The position numbers and the translations under genes are program-made. The notes beneath the pieces were generated by a model. It did not search any database. It had not been told where the DNA came from and saw nothing but the letters and a program-made list of their open reading frames with translations. A stretch of 43,100 bases of DNA, taken from assembly GCA_964488025.1 (NCBI GenBank), contig CAZATJ010000007.1:1-43100 (forward strand), read 5' to 3'. Shown piece by piece: positions 25,506-33,974 of the stretch. Position 1 is the first letter of the stretch, and each line of letters starts with the position of its first letter. The stretch is from UBA1568 sp964488025. GTDB lineage: Bacteria; Patescibacteriota; Minisyncoccia; Moranbacterales; UBA1568.

Positions 25506-26405
25506 ATGCTGCAAATCATTCAAAAAAGAAAATACGCCTATCTGCTCTCGGGTTTTCTGACCGGAGTCAGTATTGTGTTGATTATTTTGTGGGGACTGAA
25601 ACTTGGTATTGATTTCAAGGGAGGGACTCGGATGGAAGTGCAGTTTTCCAAGGATCCGGTCCCGCAGGTGCAGGAGGTAGAGGCGAGTCTCTCAGAACTT
25701 TCCCTTCAGAGTCTGACGGTTCAACCGACGGAAAATAAGGGGATGTTTATCCGGTTTTTGGCTTCTAATGAAGCATCTAACGATCAGGTGTTGGCAAAAC
25801 TTCAGGCGCTTGATCCGGATATTGCGCAACTCCGCACGGATTTTATCGGTGGGTCAGTCTCGGATCAGATCAAGAGGAACGCCTTTACCGGTATCACTCT
25901 TTCGATTCTCGGTATCGCGCTTTATATCGCCTGGGCCTTTCGGCGCGTATCCGGAATAGTCACTTCCTGGGAATATGGTTTAGGGGCGGTTATCGCTCTG
26001 GCTCATGATATTATCATTGTCATCGGACTGTTTGCCTTTTTGGGAAGATACTACGGCATCGAAGTTGGCATTCCATTTGTTGCCGCCCTCCTTACTATTT
26101 TGGGTTATTCGGTCAATGATACTATCGTCGTGTACGACCGGGTACGCGAGAATTTGATGCGTTCAAGCAAGAAAGAACATTTCGAAGGGATTGTGAACCG
26201 TTCGCTCAATGAGACGCTTGGCCGGTCCATTAATACGTCGATGACGGTCATCATTACGCTTGTCGCCATCGTACTTTTCGGCGGTGAGAGTATCAGATAT
26301 TTTGGCGTAGCGCTCTTGACTGGAGTGGTGTTCGGTACGTATTCTTCGGTTTATATTGCTTCAGCACTGCTCGTGACGCGGTATAATATGAAAACTTCAA
26401 AGTAG
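25506..26405 (+). CDS. secF: protein translocase subunit SecF
   Basis: A 299-residue SecF, the partner of SecD in the membrane. It has a first helix at about residues 12-32, the conserved LGIDFKGGTRMEVQF start of its small extracytoplasmic domain, and a five-helix bundle with VNDTIVVYDRVREN, GRSINTSMTVIITL and FGTYSSVYIASALL. Length is typical. It lies three bases downstream of secD and must be co-transcribed with it. Confidence 0.96.
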   Translation: MLQIIQKRKYAYLLSGFLTGVSIVLIILWGLKLGIDFKGGTRMEVQFSKDPVPQVQEVEASLSELSLQSLTVQPTENKGMFIRFLASNEASNDQVLAKLQALDPDIAQLRTDFIGGSVSDQIKRNAFTGITLSILGIALYIAWAFRRVSGIVTSWEYGLGAVIALAHDIIIVIGLFAFLGRYYGIEVGIPFVAALLTILGYSVNDTIVVYDRVRENLMRSSKKEHFEGIVNRSLNETLGRSINTSMTVIITLVAIVLFGGESIRYFGVALLTGVVFGTYSSVYIASALLVTRYNMKTSK

Positions 26406-26408
26406 TTC

Positions 26409-26483
26409 TTAGTGATTAGTTTTTAGTATTTAGAAGGAGCTGCATAGCATTTTCTTAGCTAATCACTAAAAACTAATCGCTAA
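26409..26483. repeat. 25-bp AT-rich inverted repeat after secF
   Basis: The left arm 26409-26433 and the right arm 26459-26483 are reverse complements at 22 of 25 positions; the arms are built on the motif TTAGTGATTAGTTTTTAGT. A 25-base loop separates them. It fills nearly all the space between secF and the next gene and could act as a terminator-like hairpin or a dispersed repeat. Confidence 0.75.
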
Positions 26484-26495
26484 TAGTTTTACACT

Positions 26496-26789
26496 ATGAA
26501 ATGGAATCCATTCAGTAAAAAAGATAAAGACGAAGAGAAAACAGGTTTGCCTAATATTCCCGGGATGCCTGCTTCCAAGGACATGGGTATGCTCCAGCGT
26601 TTCGCTATGAGGCGTTTGGAAAAAATGAGTCCGGCAGAGAGGGATAAGGTGATGCGTAAAGCCATGACACCCAAGAATATCGAGAAGCACAAGGATGAAA
26701 TCCTGGCGTCACTCACCGCTATGCGCAAGGCCGGGCAGATGTCGGATGATCAGTATCGCCTGGCCAAAGCTCGCTTCGGTCTCAAGTAG
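26496..26789 (+). CDS. small basic helical protein of unknown function
   Basis: A 97-residue soluble protein rich in Lys, Met and Arg. The N-terminus is highly charged (WNPFSKKDKDEEKTG), followed by a Gly/Pro/Met segment and predicted helices (MLQRFAMRRLEKMSPAERDK; HKDEILASLTAMRKAGQMS). The last 20 residues (MSDDQYRLAKARFGLK) resemble the SHOCT-like pattern in which a short helix pair ends many small bacterial proteins. No function can be assigned. It lies 20 bases upstream of tyrS, whose promoter overlaps its stop region. Confidence 0.7.
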   Translation: MKWNPFSKKDKDEEKTGLPNIPGMPASKDMGMLQRFAMRRLEKMSPAERDKVMRKAMTPKNIEKHKDEILASLTAMRKAGQMSDDQYRLAKARFGLK

Positions 26790-26793
26790 GCTC

Positions 26794-26802
26794 TGCTATA
26801 AT
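26794..26802 (+). promoter_or_regulatory. extended -10 promoter of tyrS, leaderless arrangement
   Basis: TGCTATAAT forms an extended -10 (TG at 26794-26795, TATAAT at 26797-26802). Seven bases separate it from the tyrS ATG at 26810, which places the transcription start at about the start codon. No good -35 is visible. Confidence 0.6.
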
Positions 26803-26809
26803 TACGTTT

Positions 26810-28105
26810 ATGGAAAACAAAGAAAAACAGATTGATGAGATCTTGTCTCGTGGCGTGGCGGAAGTCATCGACCGCGAGCATCTGAAGAAGCGGTTGCTCG
26901 AAGGTAAGCCGCTCCGTATTAAGCTCGGCATCGATCCGACCAGTCCGAATTTACATTTGGGTCGTGCTGTGCCACTTTTGAAGCTTCGAGATTTTCAAAA
27001 TCTGGGACACAAGGTGGTTTTCATAGTTGGTGACTTTACTGGGCAAATTGGTGATACATCTGATAAGGACAGCGAAAGGCCAATGCTTTCTGAAGACCTG
27101 GTCAAGAAGAATATGGAGTCATATTTGGAACAGGCCTACAAAATTTTGAAGAAAGATTTAACAGAAGTTCATTTTAATTCAAAGTGGCTTTCACAATTGA
27201 CGTTGAAAAATATTAGCGAGCTTTCTTCATGGTTTTCATTGAATGAATTTATTTCTCGTGAAAATATTAGGAAAAGACTTGATGATGGAAAACGTATATC
27301 ACTTCGGGAACTTTTGTACCCGCTGATGCAGGGATATGACAGCATAAGGGTTGACGCTGATGTCGAGATAGGAGGAACCGATCAACGTTTTAATTTATTG
27401 GCTGGGCGTGAATTACAAAGGAAGTATCTAGTCTCTCTGAACGAACGAAATGAGATTGAAGCTTCGATTGGGAAAAAACCTTTGCATCGCTCAGGAGAGC
27501 GCATACATGAAAAAATTGATGGTGTTGATGGAGAGCCGCAAAACATCCTCATGACCAATCTTATCCTTGGGACGGATGGGCGCAAGATGAGCTCGAGCTG
27601 GGGGAATACTATCAACCTCTTGGACGCGCCGAACGACATGTTTGGCAAGGTTATGAGTATCCCGGACAGTCTCATTACGGATTACTTCGTCCACTGTACG
27701 CGCGTGCCGATGACGGAGATTGCCAAGATGGCGGAAGACATGGTGACGGGTGGCAATCCGCGTGATGCCAAGATACGCTTGGCTAAAGAAATCGTCCGGC
27801 TCTATCACGGGGATGATGAGGCCGCGAAAGCCGAGCAATACTTCATTGAGACGTTTTCCAAAGGACATGTGCCAGAGGAGGTGCGTGAAGTTTCGGCGAG
27901 TGAAGGAGAAAAGTTGATTGATTTCATGGTTCAGGCGGGAGTGGCTGAAAGTAAAGCTGATGCCAGACGAAAAGCTGAACAGGGCGGGGTATCGATTGAT
28001 GGAGTGAAACTAGGTGAAGACACGGTGCTTACTCAAGAAAACTATGACGGTAAAGTGTTGAAGGTCGGGAAGAAAGATTTTATGAAGATTGTTTTTTTGA
28101 AGTGA
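26810..28105 (+). CDS. tyrS: tyrosyl-tRNA synthetase
   Basis: A 431-residue class I synthetase that charges tRNA-Tyr. The HIGH-type motif is HLGR at residues 49-52 and the KMSKS-type loop is KMSSS at 259-263; tyrosine-site sequences include PTSPNLHLG and MQGYDSIRVDADVEIGGTDQRFNL. The S4 RNA-binding domain occupies about residues 370-431. Between GRELQRKY and PQNILMTNL there are about 30 residues more than in most bacterial TyrRS. The middle of the gene (about 26985-27540) is far more AT-rich than both ends. No T-box leader is present, and the promoter abuts the ATG. Confidence 0.95.
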   Translation: MENKEKQIDEILSRGVAEVIDREHLKKRLLEGKPLRIKLGIDPTSPNLHLGRAVPLLKLRDFQNLGHKVVFIVGDFTGQIGDTSDKDSERPMLSEDLVKKNMESYLEQAYKILKKDLTEVHFNSKWLSQLTLKNISELSSWFSLNEFISRENIRKRLDDGKRISLRELLYPLMQGYDSIRVDADVEIGGTDQRFNLLAGRELQRKYLVSLNERNEIEASIGKKPLHRSGERIHEKIDGVDGEPQNILMTNLILGTDGRKMSSSWGNTINLLDAPNDMFGKVMSIPDSLITDYFVHCTRVPMTEIAKMAEDMVTGGNPRDAKIRLAKEIVRLYHGDDEAAKAEQYFIETFSKGHVPEEVREVSASEGEKLIDFMVQAGVAESKADARRKAEQGGVSIDGVKLGEDTVLTQENYDGKVLKVGKKDFMKIVFLK

Positions 28106-28106
28106 T

Positions 28107-28262
28107 TTTCCGGTGAGCCTTCTCACGAAACTTTCATCGCCATCAAAGTCCCAGCGAGACTTTGATTGACGTGAAAGCGCGCGATCCGTTCTGAAACAGA
28201 ACGGCACCATGCTCGCGCACTTTCAAGTCGCGCTGTAAAGTTTGTGAGAATTCTTCCGGAAA
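28107..28262. other. structured three-way-junction element between tyrS and pheS
   Basis: The outer stem has three perfect 7-bp blocks: 28107-28113 with 28256-28262, 28120-28126 with 28244-28250, and 28128-28134 with 28237-28243. Inside are a 9-bp hairpin (28142-28150 with 28158-28166, 7-base loop) and a longer hairpin (28172-28177 with 28220-28225, 28179-28184 with 28213-28218, and an 8-bp tip 28186-28193 with 28197-28204 closing an AAA loop). It starts next to the tyrS stop and ends 42 bases before the pheS -10. No T-run follows. It could be a 3'-UTR structure, a small RNA, or a mobile or repeated DNA element. Confidence 0.65.
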
Positions 28263-28304
28263 CCTGAAATTTGCTACATTTTCGCCAAAAAGGGAAAAAT
28301 TCGG

Positions 28305-28310
28305 TAGAAT
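28305..28310 (+). promoter_or_regulatory. pheS -10 box, leaderless arrangement
   Basis: TAGAAT lies six bases before the pheS ATG at 28317. A -35 near 28281-28287 (TTCGCC) is weak. The spacing matches the other leaderless-type promoters in the window. Confidence 0.45.
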
Positions 28311-28316
28311 GAAATC

Positions 28317-29357
28317 ATGATGAAAGAACAGATTGAAGCAATTGGGAAGGCAGGAGAAGAAGCACTTTCGGCTATCACAACGATGGCCGAACTTGAATCT
28401 TGGGAAATAGCTTATTTAGGACGTAAAAGCGAGTTGAATATGTTGCTTAAGGGTTTACGCGATCTGTCTCCGGAAGAGAAGAAAGTAGTGGGTCCGCTTG
28501 GGAACAGTACCAAACAGAATCTGATTGTCTCGTTTGATACTAAAAAGAAAGATTTACTCGAAAAAAGTGTCGATTGGCAGGCGCTTGCTATTGATGTGAC
28601 GGCGCCCGGAACCGCTGTCCATGCCGGACATCTGCATCCTATCACGCGATTGGAACATGAGATTGAGGATATTTTCGCTTCCATGGGATTTGCCATCGCC
28701 GACGGACCGGAAGTTGAGACGGAACATTATAATTTCGATGCCCTGAACTTTCCCAAGGATCATCCGTCACGCGATATGCAGGATACCTTTTGGATTCAGG
28801 GTGAAAAGAAGCTGCAGGACCGCTACCTCCCACGGACCCACACGTCCGGTGTCCAAGTGCGCTATCTGGAAGCACACAAGCCGCCGCTTCGGGTCATCGT
28901 ACCGGGACGGGTTTTCCGCAACGAGGCGACCGATGCGTCCCATGAACATACTTTTCATCAGTTCGAGTGCTTGATGGCGGATGTCGAGGGCCAGGTGACG
29001 GTGGCAACGTTTAAATACATCGCTGAGGAATTCTTCAGTAAGTTTTTCGGTGAAAAAGTAAGCGTGCGTCTGCGTCCGAGCTTCTTCCCATTTACGGAAC
29101 CGTCTTTTGAATTTGATATCAGCTGCATCTTGTGTCAGGGAAAAGGCTGTCCGACGTGCAAGCAGAGCAGCTGGCTCGAAATTGGTGGTGCTGGCATGGT
29201 TAATCAGAAAGTTTTTGAGGCAGCCGGCTATAAGCGTGGTGTGTACCAGGGTTTCGCCTGGGGTTTTGGCGTGACGCGCTTGGCTATGATGAAGTACCAG
29301 ATTGCCGATATCCGTCTCCTCATGTCTGGCGACTTGCGCTTTATTCGTCAGTTCTGA
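28317..29357 (+). CDS. pheS: phenylalanyl-tRNA synthetase alpha subunit
   Basis: A 346-residue class II synthetase subunit holding the aminoacylation site of the alpha2-beta2 PheRS. An N-terminal coiled coil (about residues 1-85) binds tRNA. The catalytic core shows HPITRLEHEIEDIFASMGF, motif 2 region (RVFRNEATDASHEHTFHQFE), FPFTEPSFEFD and motif 3 with GFAWGFGVTRLAMM. A CxxCxGKGCxxC cluster near residues 263-274 is seen in some bacterial PheS. The first ATG is used; a second ATG follows directly. pheT is 35 bases downstream. Confidence 0.96.
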   Translation: MMKEQIEAIGKAGEEALSAITTMAELESWEIAYLGRKSELNMLLKGLRDLSPEEKKVVGPLGNSTKQNLIVSFDTKKKDLLEKSVDWQALAIDVTAPGTAVHAGHLHPITRLEHEIEDIFASMGFAIADGPEVETEHYNFDALNFPKDHPSRDMQDTFWIQGEKKLQDRYLPRTHTSGVQVRYLEAHKPPLRVIVPGRVFRNEATDASHEHTFHQFECLMADVEGQVTVATFKYIAEEFFSKFFGEKVSVRLRPSFFPFTEPSFEFDISCILCQGKGCPTCKQSSWLEIGGAGMVNQKVFEAAGYKRGVYQGFAWGFGVTRLAMMKYQIADIRLLMSGDLRFIRQF

Positions 29358-29392
29358 AGTTTTTTCTTACTAAGCAGCTAGGAAGCTAAGAT

Positions 29393-31798
29393 ATGAAATA
29401 CAGCTACCGTATCCTTAAAGAACTTTCCGGAACCAAGAAGAGTGCCGAGCAATTGGCGAAGCTTCTCATGGTGCATGCTTTTGAAGTGGAGGGGATTGAG
29501 AAATTTTCTCTTGGTATCGATGGGGTGATTATTGGACGGGTCGTGGCGCTGGCACAGCACCCCGATGCCGACAAACTTCGTGTGGCGCAAGTAGAAGTCG
29601 GGAAAAAAGATGTTCGGACGATTGTCTGCGGTGCTCCCAATATCGCCGAGGGACAGAAAGTCGCTGTCGCCCTGCCGGGAACGAAATTACCGGGCGGCCT
29701 CGAGATCAAAGTAGCGAAACTGCGCGGCATCGAGTCCAATGGCATGATCTGTTCAGCTCAGGAACTCGGTCTTGGGGACGATCATACCGGTATCTTGGTC
29801 CTTTCGGAGGATGCTCCGGTTGGGGCGTCGTTCGTCAAGTACGCCTCGCTTGATGACAGCATCATGGAAGTGAAGATTCTGCCAGATCGCGGTTCTGATG
29901 CTTTGGCCTATCAGGGCTTGGCGCGGGAAATCGCCGCTCTCGACGGTCATGCCCCGCACTTCGGTGAGAAGGTGCTCAAGCCGGTACGCATTCCTTCCTA
30001 TAACCGCGCTCCCAAAGTGATTATCGCTGATAAGACGGGCTGTCCGCGTTATGGTGGGCTGTTCCTTCGTAATGTGACGGTCGGAGAGTCGCCGCTGTGG
30101 CTCAAGGTTCGTCTTATTGTTTCAGGACTCCGGCCCATCAACAATATTGTTGATGTCACTAATTATTTCATGCTCCTGACGGGGCAACCGATGCATGCCT
30201 TTGATGCGGACAAGATTTCTGGGGCGATTACCGTTCGACGTGCCAAGAAAAATGAAAAACTTCTTCTTTTGAATGGTGATGCCAAGAAACTTTCTGTAGA
30301 TGACCTGGTGATTGCTGATGCCAAACGGGCATTGGCGTTGGCCGGGGTGATGGGAGGGCAGTCTTCTGCCGTGACCACAGAGACGAAGAATATTTTTCTT
30401 GAAGTGGCTAATTTTGACGGACCAACCATCCGTCGTACCAAAAATCGATATGCCCTTCCGACTGATGCGAGTTATCGTTTTGAACGAAATCTTGATCCGA
30501 ATTTAGTCGGTGAGGCGCTTCGCGAAGCGGCCGCTCTTTTACCATCTTTGTGTGGTGGTAAGATTTTTGGCATGCGTGATGTTGTCGCCAGAAAGGCGCT
30601 TTCCTGGAAAATTGATTTGTCTTTGGAACGCGTGGAACACGTGCTTGGAACGAAACTGCCACTGTTTGAAGTGGTACAACATTTGGCGCTGTTAGGACTC
30701 AAGGTAAAGAAGGTTACCAATGAAAAAGTGCTTTTGGTAACGGTACCGACTCGTCGTCCGGATCTTCGTGACGAATGGGATTTGATCGAAGAAATCGGCC
30801 GCATGCATGGATACGACCATATCGCGGCGGCGGCTCCGCTCCTGCCGCTTTCCGCCAGCCCGCGAAATCCCGAAAAGCTTTTCGAGCGCATGACCAAGGA
30901 ATACCTGGCCGCGGCCGGCTTTGACGAACTTATGACTTATTCGTTTTATGGAGAAAAGGAAATAGCGGCCGCCCGTTTGCCACGGGAACTCCACTTGGAA
31001 CTGGAAAACCCTCTCAGTCCCGAACAGAAGTATCTTCGTATGGCGCTCCTGCCGCTCCATCTGCGAAAAATAGCAGAAAACCTGCGTCATTTCAGTACCT
31101 TTGATTGTTTCGAGTGGGGGAAGGTATTTGCCAAGGACGAGAAGACCAAACGACCAGTTGAGGCTGCTTCACTTTCTCTTTTGACCGTACTTCCGAAAAA
31201 AAGTGAGCGAGGAGAAGCCTTCTTTACTCTCAAAGGAAAGCTGTCGGCCCTGTTAGAATCTCTTTCAATCGATGAAACCATGTTATCAGTCGAATCTCCA
31301 GAGAAGTATTTCGATATGCCGATACTCACCATGCTTCATCCGACGCGGAGTGCCTGCTATGTTTTTTCCGGGAAAGCAATCGGTTTTATCGGAGAAATTC
31401 ATCCAGAAGTGTTGGGGCGTTTCGGTTTGGATGGACGAATGGCAGCAGGCGGGTTCATCGCTTCGGAATTGATGGCTCTCAGGAAACAGGAAAAAACGTT
31501 TATTCCACTTCAAAAATTCCCCTTTGCTCTTCGTGATATTTCGCTTACTTTTCCGTCTAGCAATGGAAAAAAAGTGACCGTAGGGGAAGTGGAGGCGCTT
31601 TTTCGGGAAGCCGGGGCGCCGCTGCTTCAGCATTTCGAACTTTTCGATATCTATGAGAAGGGAGACGAAAAGAGTTTCGCTTTCCATCTGTCATTCGGAG
31701 CTTCTGACCGGACACTGGCGAGCCTTGAGATGGATGAGGTTTTCAATCGTATGGTGACTCTCGCCGCAAGCCGCTATGGCGGGCGTTTGCGGGCGTAG
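29393..31798 (+). CDS. pheT: phenylalanyl-tRNA synthetase beta subunit
   Basis: An 801-residue PheRS beta chain, full length. The N-terminal EMAP-like tRNA-binding domain is at about residues 43-150 (GVIIGRVVALAQHPDADKL). The B3/B4 editing domain follows (INNIVDVTNYFMLLTGQPMHAFD), then the B5 domain, the inactive synthetase-like core (DEWDLIEEIGRMHGYD) and a C-terminal ferredoxin-like anticodon-binding domain (FPFALRDISLTF). It contributes tRNA binding and removal of mischarged Tyr. It shares a transcript with pheS. Confidence 0.96.
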   Translation: MKYSYRILKELSGTKKSAEQLAKLLMVHAFEVEGIEKFSLGIDGVIIGRVVALAQHPDADKLRVAQVEVGKKDVRTIVCGAPNIAEGQKVAVALPGTKLPGGLEIKVAKLRGIESNGMICSAQELGLGDDHTGILVLSEDAPVGASFVKYASLDDSIMEVKILPDRGSDALAYQGLAREIAALDGHAPHFGEKVLKPVRIPSYNRAPKVIIADKTGCPRYGGLFLRNVTVGESPLWLKVRLIVSGLRPINNIVDVTNYFMLLTGQPMHAFDADKISGAITVRRAKKNEKLLLLNGDAKKLSVDDLVIADAKRALALAGVMGGQSSAVTTETKNIFLEVANFDGPTIRRTKNRYALPTDASYRFERNLDPNLVGEALREAAALLPSLCGGKIFGMRDVVARKALSWKIDLSLERVEHVLGTKLPLFEVVQHLALLGLKVKKVTNEKVLLVTVPTRRPDLRDEWDLIEEIGRMHGYDHIAAAAPLLPLSASPRNPEKLFERMTKEYLAAAGFDELMTYSFYGEKEIAAARLPRELHLELENPLSPEQKYLRMALLPLHLRKIAENLRHFSTFDCFEWGKVFAKDEKTKRPVEAASLSLLTVLPKKSERGEAFFTLKGKLSALLESLSIDETMLSVESPEKYFDMPILTMLHPTRSACYVFSGKAIGFIGEIHPEVLGRFGLDGRMAAGGFIASELMALRKQEKTFIPLQKFPFALRDISLTFPSSNGKKVTVGEVEALFREAGAPLLQHFELFDIYEKGDEKSFAFHLSFGASDRTLASLEMDEVFNRMVTLAASRYGGRLRA

Positions 31799-31811
31799 CA
31801 TTTTCTCCTGT

Positions 31812-32780
31812 ATGCTGATAAAAAAGATGGCTCAGTATGGCTTTTTTGCGGCCTTGGTTTTGGGCGCTGTTTTCCTATGGAATCAGGTTGTGCTTCCTTG
31901 CGAGCGGCCGATTACTTACGCGCTTGGAACATTCGATACTCGTTTCGGATTAAGCGAGGAAGATTTTTTGAAGGAAGCGGCTTTGGCGGAACAGCTTTGG
32001 GAGGGGGTTCTTGGTAAAGAACTTTTCCGATATGTTCCGGGCGCGTCTTTTACGGTGAATCTTCTTTTTGATGAGCGGCAGGAGCGGACCTTTGAGGCGC
32101 AAAAACTGGAAGCAACACTGCAAAAAACAAAGGATGTCCAGGATACCTTGGAACAGAAACAAAATCGGGTTCTGGCTCTTTATAAACAAACAAGCGATGA
32201 ATATGAGCAGATGCTTTCGTCTTACAAAAAACGACTGGACGCTTACAACGCTGAAGTAAAGAGATGGAACAAGGCGGGCGGAGCTCCGCCGGCGGAATAT
32301 GAGAATCTCGCGAAGGTGGCAAAAGCCTTGGAAAAAGATAGCAGAGAGCTTGAGGCAAAGCGTCAGGAGGTGAATCGTCTGGTGACACAGGTGAATGTTT
32401 TTTCGAAACAAAAGGTTGCTGCGGTAGAGGGGTACAACGAACAAGTAGAAGGATATGTCAGTCGTTACGGCGAATCGGGGGAATTTGATCAGGGGGATTA
32501 CGTGGGTCAGGCGATAAATATCTATCAGTACGATGATCTGATACACTTGCGCGCGGTGCTGGTTCATGAATTCGGTCATGCTCTCGGACTTGCCCATGGA
32601 GCCAATCCGACATCGATCATGTTTCATCTTATGAAGGATCAGCGTCTTGACCCGCTTATACTGAGCGATGAGGACAAGATGATGCTCAAAACGCAGTGCG
32701 GTCGGACCGTTTGGGATATGGTATTGCAACGGGTGAGTCTTTTACGGGAGAGAGTCGTGCCTGGCGAGAAACTTGAGTGA
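31812..32780 (+). CDS. exported metzincin-type (matrixin-like) metalloprotease with coiled coil
   Basis: A protein of about 322 residues with an N-terminal membrane helix or signal anchor (about residues 9-27). A long charged coiled coil follows (about 95-210, EAQKLEATLQKTKDVQDTLE and on), then the zinc motif HEFGHALGLAH at 252-262, a full HExxHxxGxxH, and a Met-turn in PTSIMF. This is the matrixin (M10) layout of the metzincins. The fold seems split by the coiled coil, since YVPGASFTVNLLF before it resembles a first protease strand. ATG at 31827 is an alternative start; the frame also extends into pheT. Substrate unknown, acting outside the cytoplasmic membrane. Confidence 0.82.
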   Translation: MLIKKMAQYGFFAALVLGAVFLWNQVVLPCERPITYALGTFDTRFGLSEEDFLKEAALAEQLWEGVLGKELFRYVPGASFTVNLLFDERQERTFEAQKLEATLQKTKDVQDTLEQKQNRVLALYKQTSDEYEQMLSSYKKRLDAYNAEVKRWNKAGGAPPAEYENLAKVAKALEKDSRELEAKRQEVNRLVTQVNVFSKQKVAAVEGYNEQVEGYVSRYGESGEFDQGDYVGQAINIYQYDDLIHLRAVLVHEFGHALGLAHGANPTSIMFHLMKDQRLDPLILSDEDKMMLKTQCGRTVWDMVLQRVSLLRERVVPGEKLE

Positions 32781-32841
32781 AGAGTACTGAAGAGGGGTTG
32801 TTTTGGAGTAGAGCAGAGACACGTGAATTTTGTCAGAGCTT

Positions 32842-33954
32842 ATGAAAATCGCCTTGGTTCATGACTATCTGGTGCAATACGGAGGGGCGGAGCGAGTGCT
32901 TGAAGCCTTTACTGAGCTTTTTCCTTATGCTCCGATTTATACCCTGGTTCATGATGATAAGGCGATGCGCGGGATGTTTCGTGGGAAGCGCATCTATACC
33001 TCATTTCTTCAGACGCTCCCCTTTTCTCGAAAACATCATCGTTTTTTCCCGCCGCTGATGCCGCTTGCCATTGAGGAATTTGATTTTACCAAATATGATA
33101 TCGTGCTTTCCGATTCCTCAAGCTACGCCAAGGGGATTATTACTCGGCCGGAAACGCTTCATATCTGTTATATGCATACGCCGATGCGTTACGCCTGGGA
33201 TGATTGTCAGAAATATACTCAGGATTTCGGCTTTCCATCTCTGGTGAAGAGGTTGGTGCCATTTTTCATGAGCCCGATTCGCCTGTGGGACAAGGCCAGC
33301 GCCGACCGAGTGGATCGTTTTTTGGCCAATTCGCAGTTTGTTGGGAAACGTATACGGAAGTATTATCACAAGGAGGCACGAGTGATTCATCCGCCGGTCA
33401 ATGTTAATCATTTCTACATTGCCAAACCGGAAGAACGGAAAGATTATTTTCTCATGGTTGGCCGCCTTATCGCCTATAAGCGTCATGATATCGCCATTCT
33501 TGCTTTCAACCGTCTTGGGTTACCGCTCAAAATTATCGGTCGAGGACCGGAGATGGATCGTCTGAAGCGACTTGCTGGTCCCACGATAGAGTTTCTCGGT
33601 CGGGTACCGGAGGCTGATCTTCCTAAATATTATGCCGAGTGTCGGGGGTTTGTGTTTCCGCAGGAGGAGGATTTTGGAATCGTGGCTATCGAGGCTATGG
33701 CTTCGGGAAGGCCGATCATTGCCTATCGTAGCGGTGATATCGTCGAACATATGGAGGAAGGGAAGATGGGAGTGTATTTTAATGAACAGACGGCGGAAGC
33801 TATTGTAGAAGCTGTTTCAGGGTTCGATGAGAGTCGTTATGATTCGGCCTCTATCAGGAATCAGGCACTCCATTTTGACAAAGAACAGTTTAAGGCTACA
33901 ATAAAGGACTATGTGGAGAATGCTCTGGAGGAGCATCTCAAACGGAGGGGTTGA
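32842..33954 (+). CDS. GT4-family glycosyltransferase
   Basis: A 370-residue GT-B glycosyltransferase. The N-terminal domain starts KIALVHDYLVQYGGAERVLEAF, as in WbaZ-like mannosyltransferases. The donor-binding domain shows YFLMVGRLIAYKRHDIAI, FLGRVPEADLPKYYAECRGFVFPQEEDFGIVAIEAMASGRPIIAY, with the E-x7-E pair. It likely adds mannose or a related sugar to a lipid-linked glycan on the cytoplasmic face. TTG at 32830 would add four residues. It ends two bases inside an in-frame TTG that precedes the Wzz-like gene, suggesting one operon. Confidence 0.9.
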   Translation: MKIALVHDYLVQYGGAERVLEAFTELFPYAPIYTLVHDDKAMRGMFRGKRIYTSFLQTLPFSRKHHRFFPPLMPLAIEEFDFTKYDIVLSDSSSYAKGIITRPETLHICYMHTPMRYAWDDCQKYTQDFGFPSLVKRLVPFFMSPIRLWDKASADRVDRFLANSQFVGKRIRKYYHKEARVIHPPVNVNHFYIAKPEERKDYFLMVGRLIAYKRHDIAILAFNRLGLPLKIIGRGPEMDRLKRLAGPTIEFLGRVPEADLPKYYAECRGFVFPQEEDFGIVAIEAMASGRPIIAYRSGDIVEHMEEGKMGVYFNEQTAEAIVEAVSGFDESRYDSASIRNQALHFDKEQFKATIKDYVENALEEHLKRRG

Positions 33955-33974
33955 AAATTATAAATCGTTCAATT

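Noticed and set aside
28107..28316. T-box riboswitch for pheS
   Set aside because: No T-box core sequence or terminator/antiterminator pair is present, and the pheS -10 box lies downstream of the structure.
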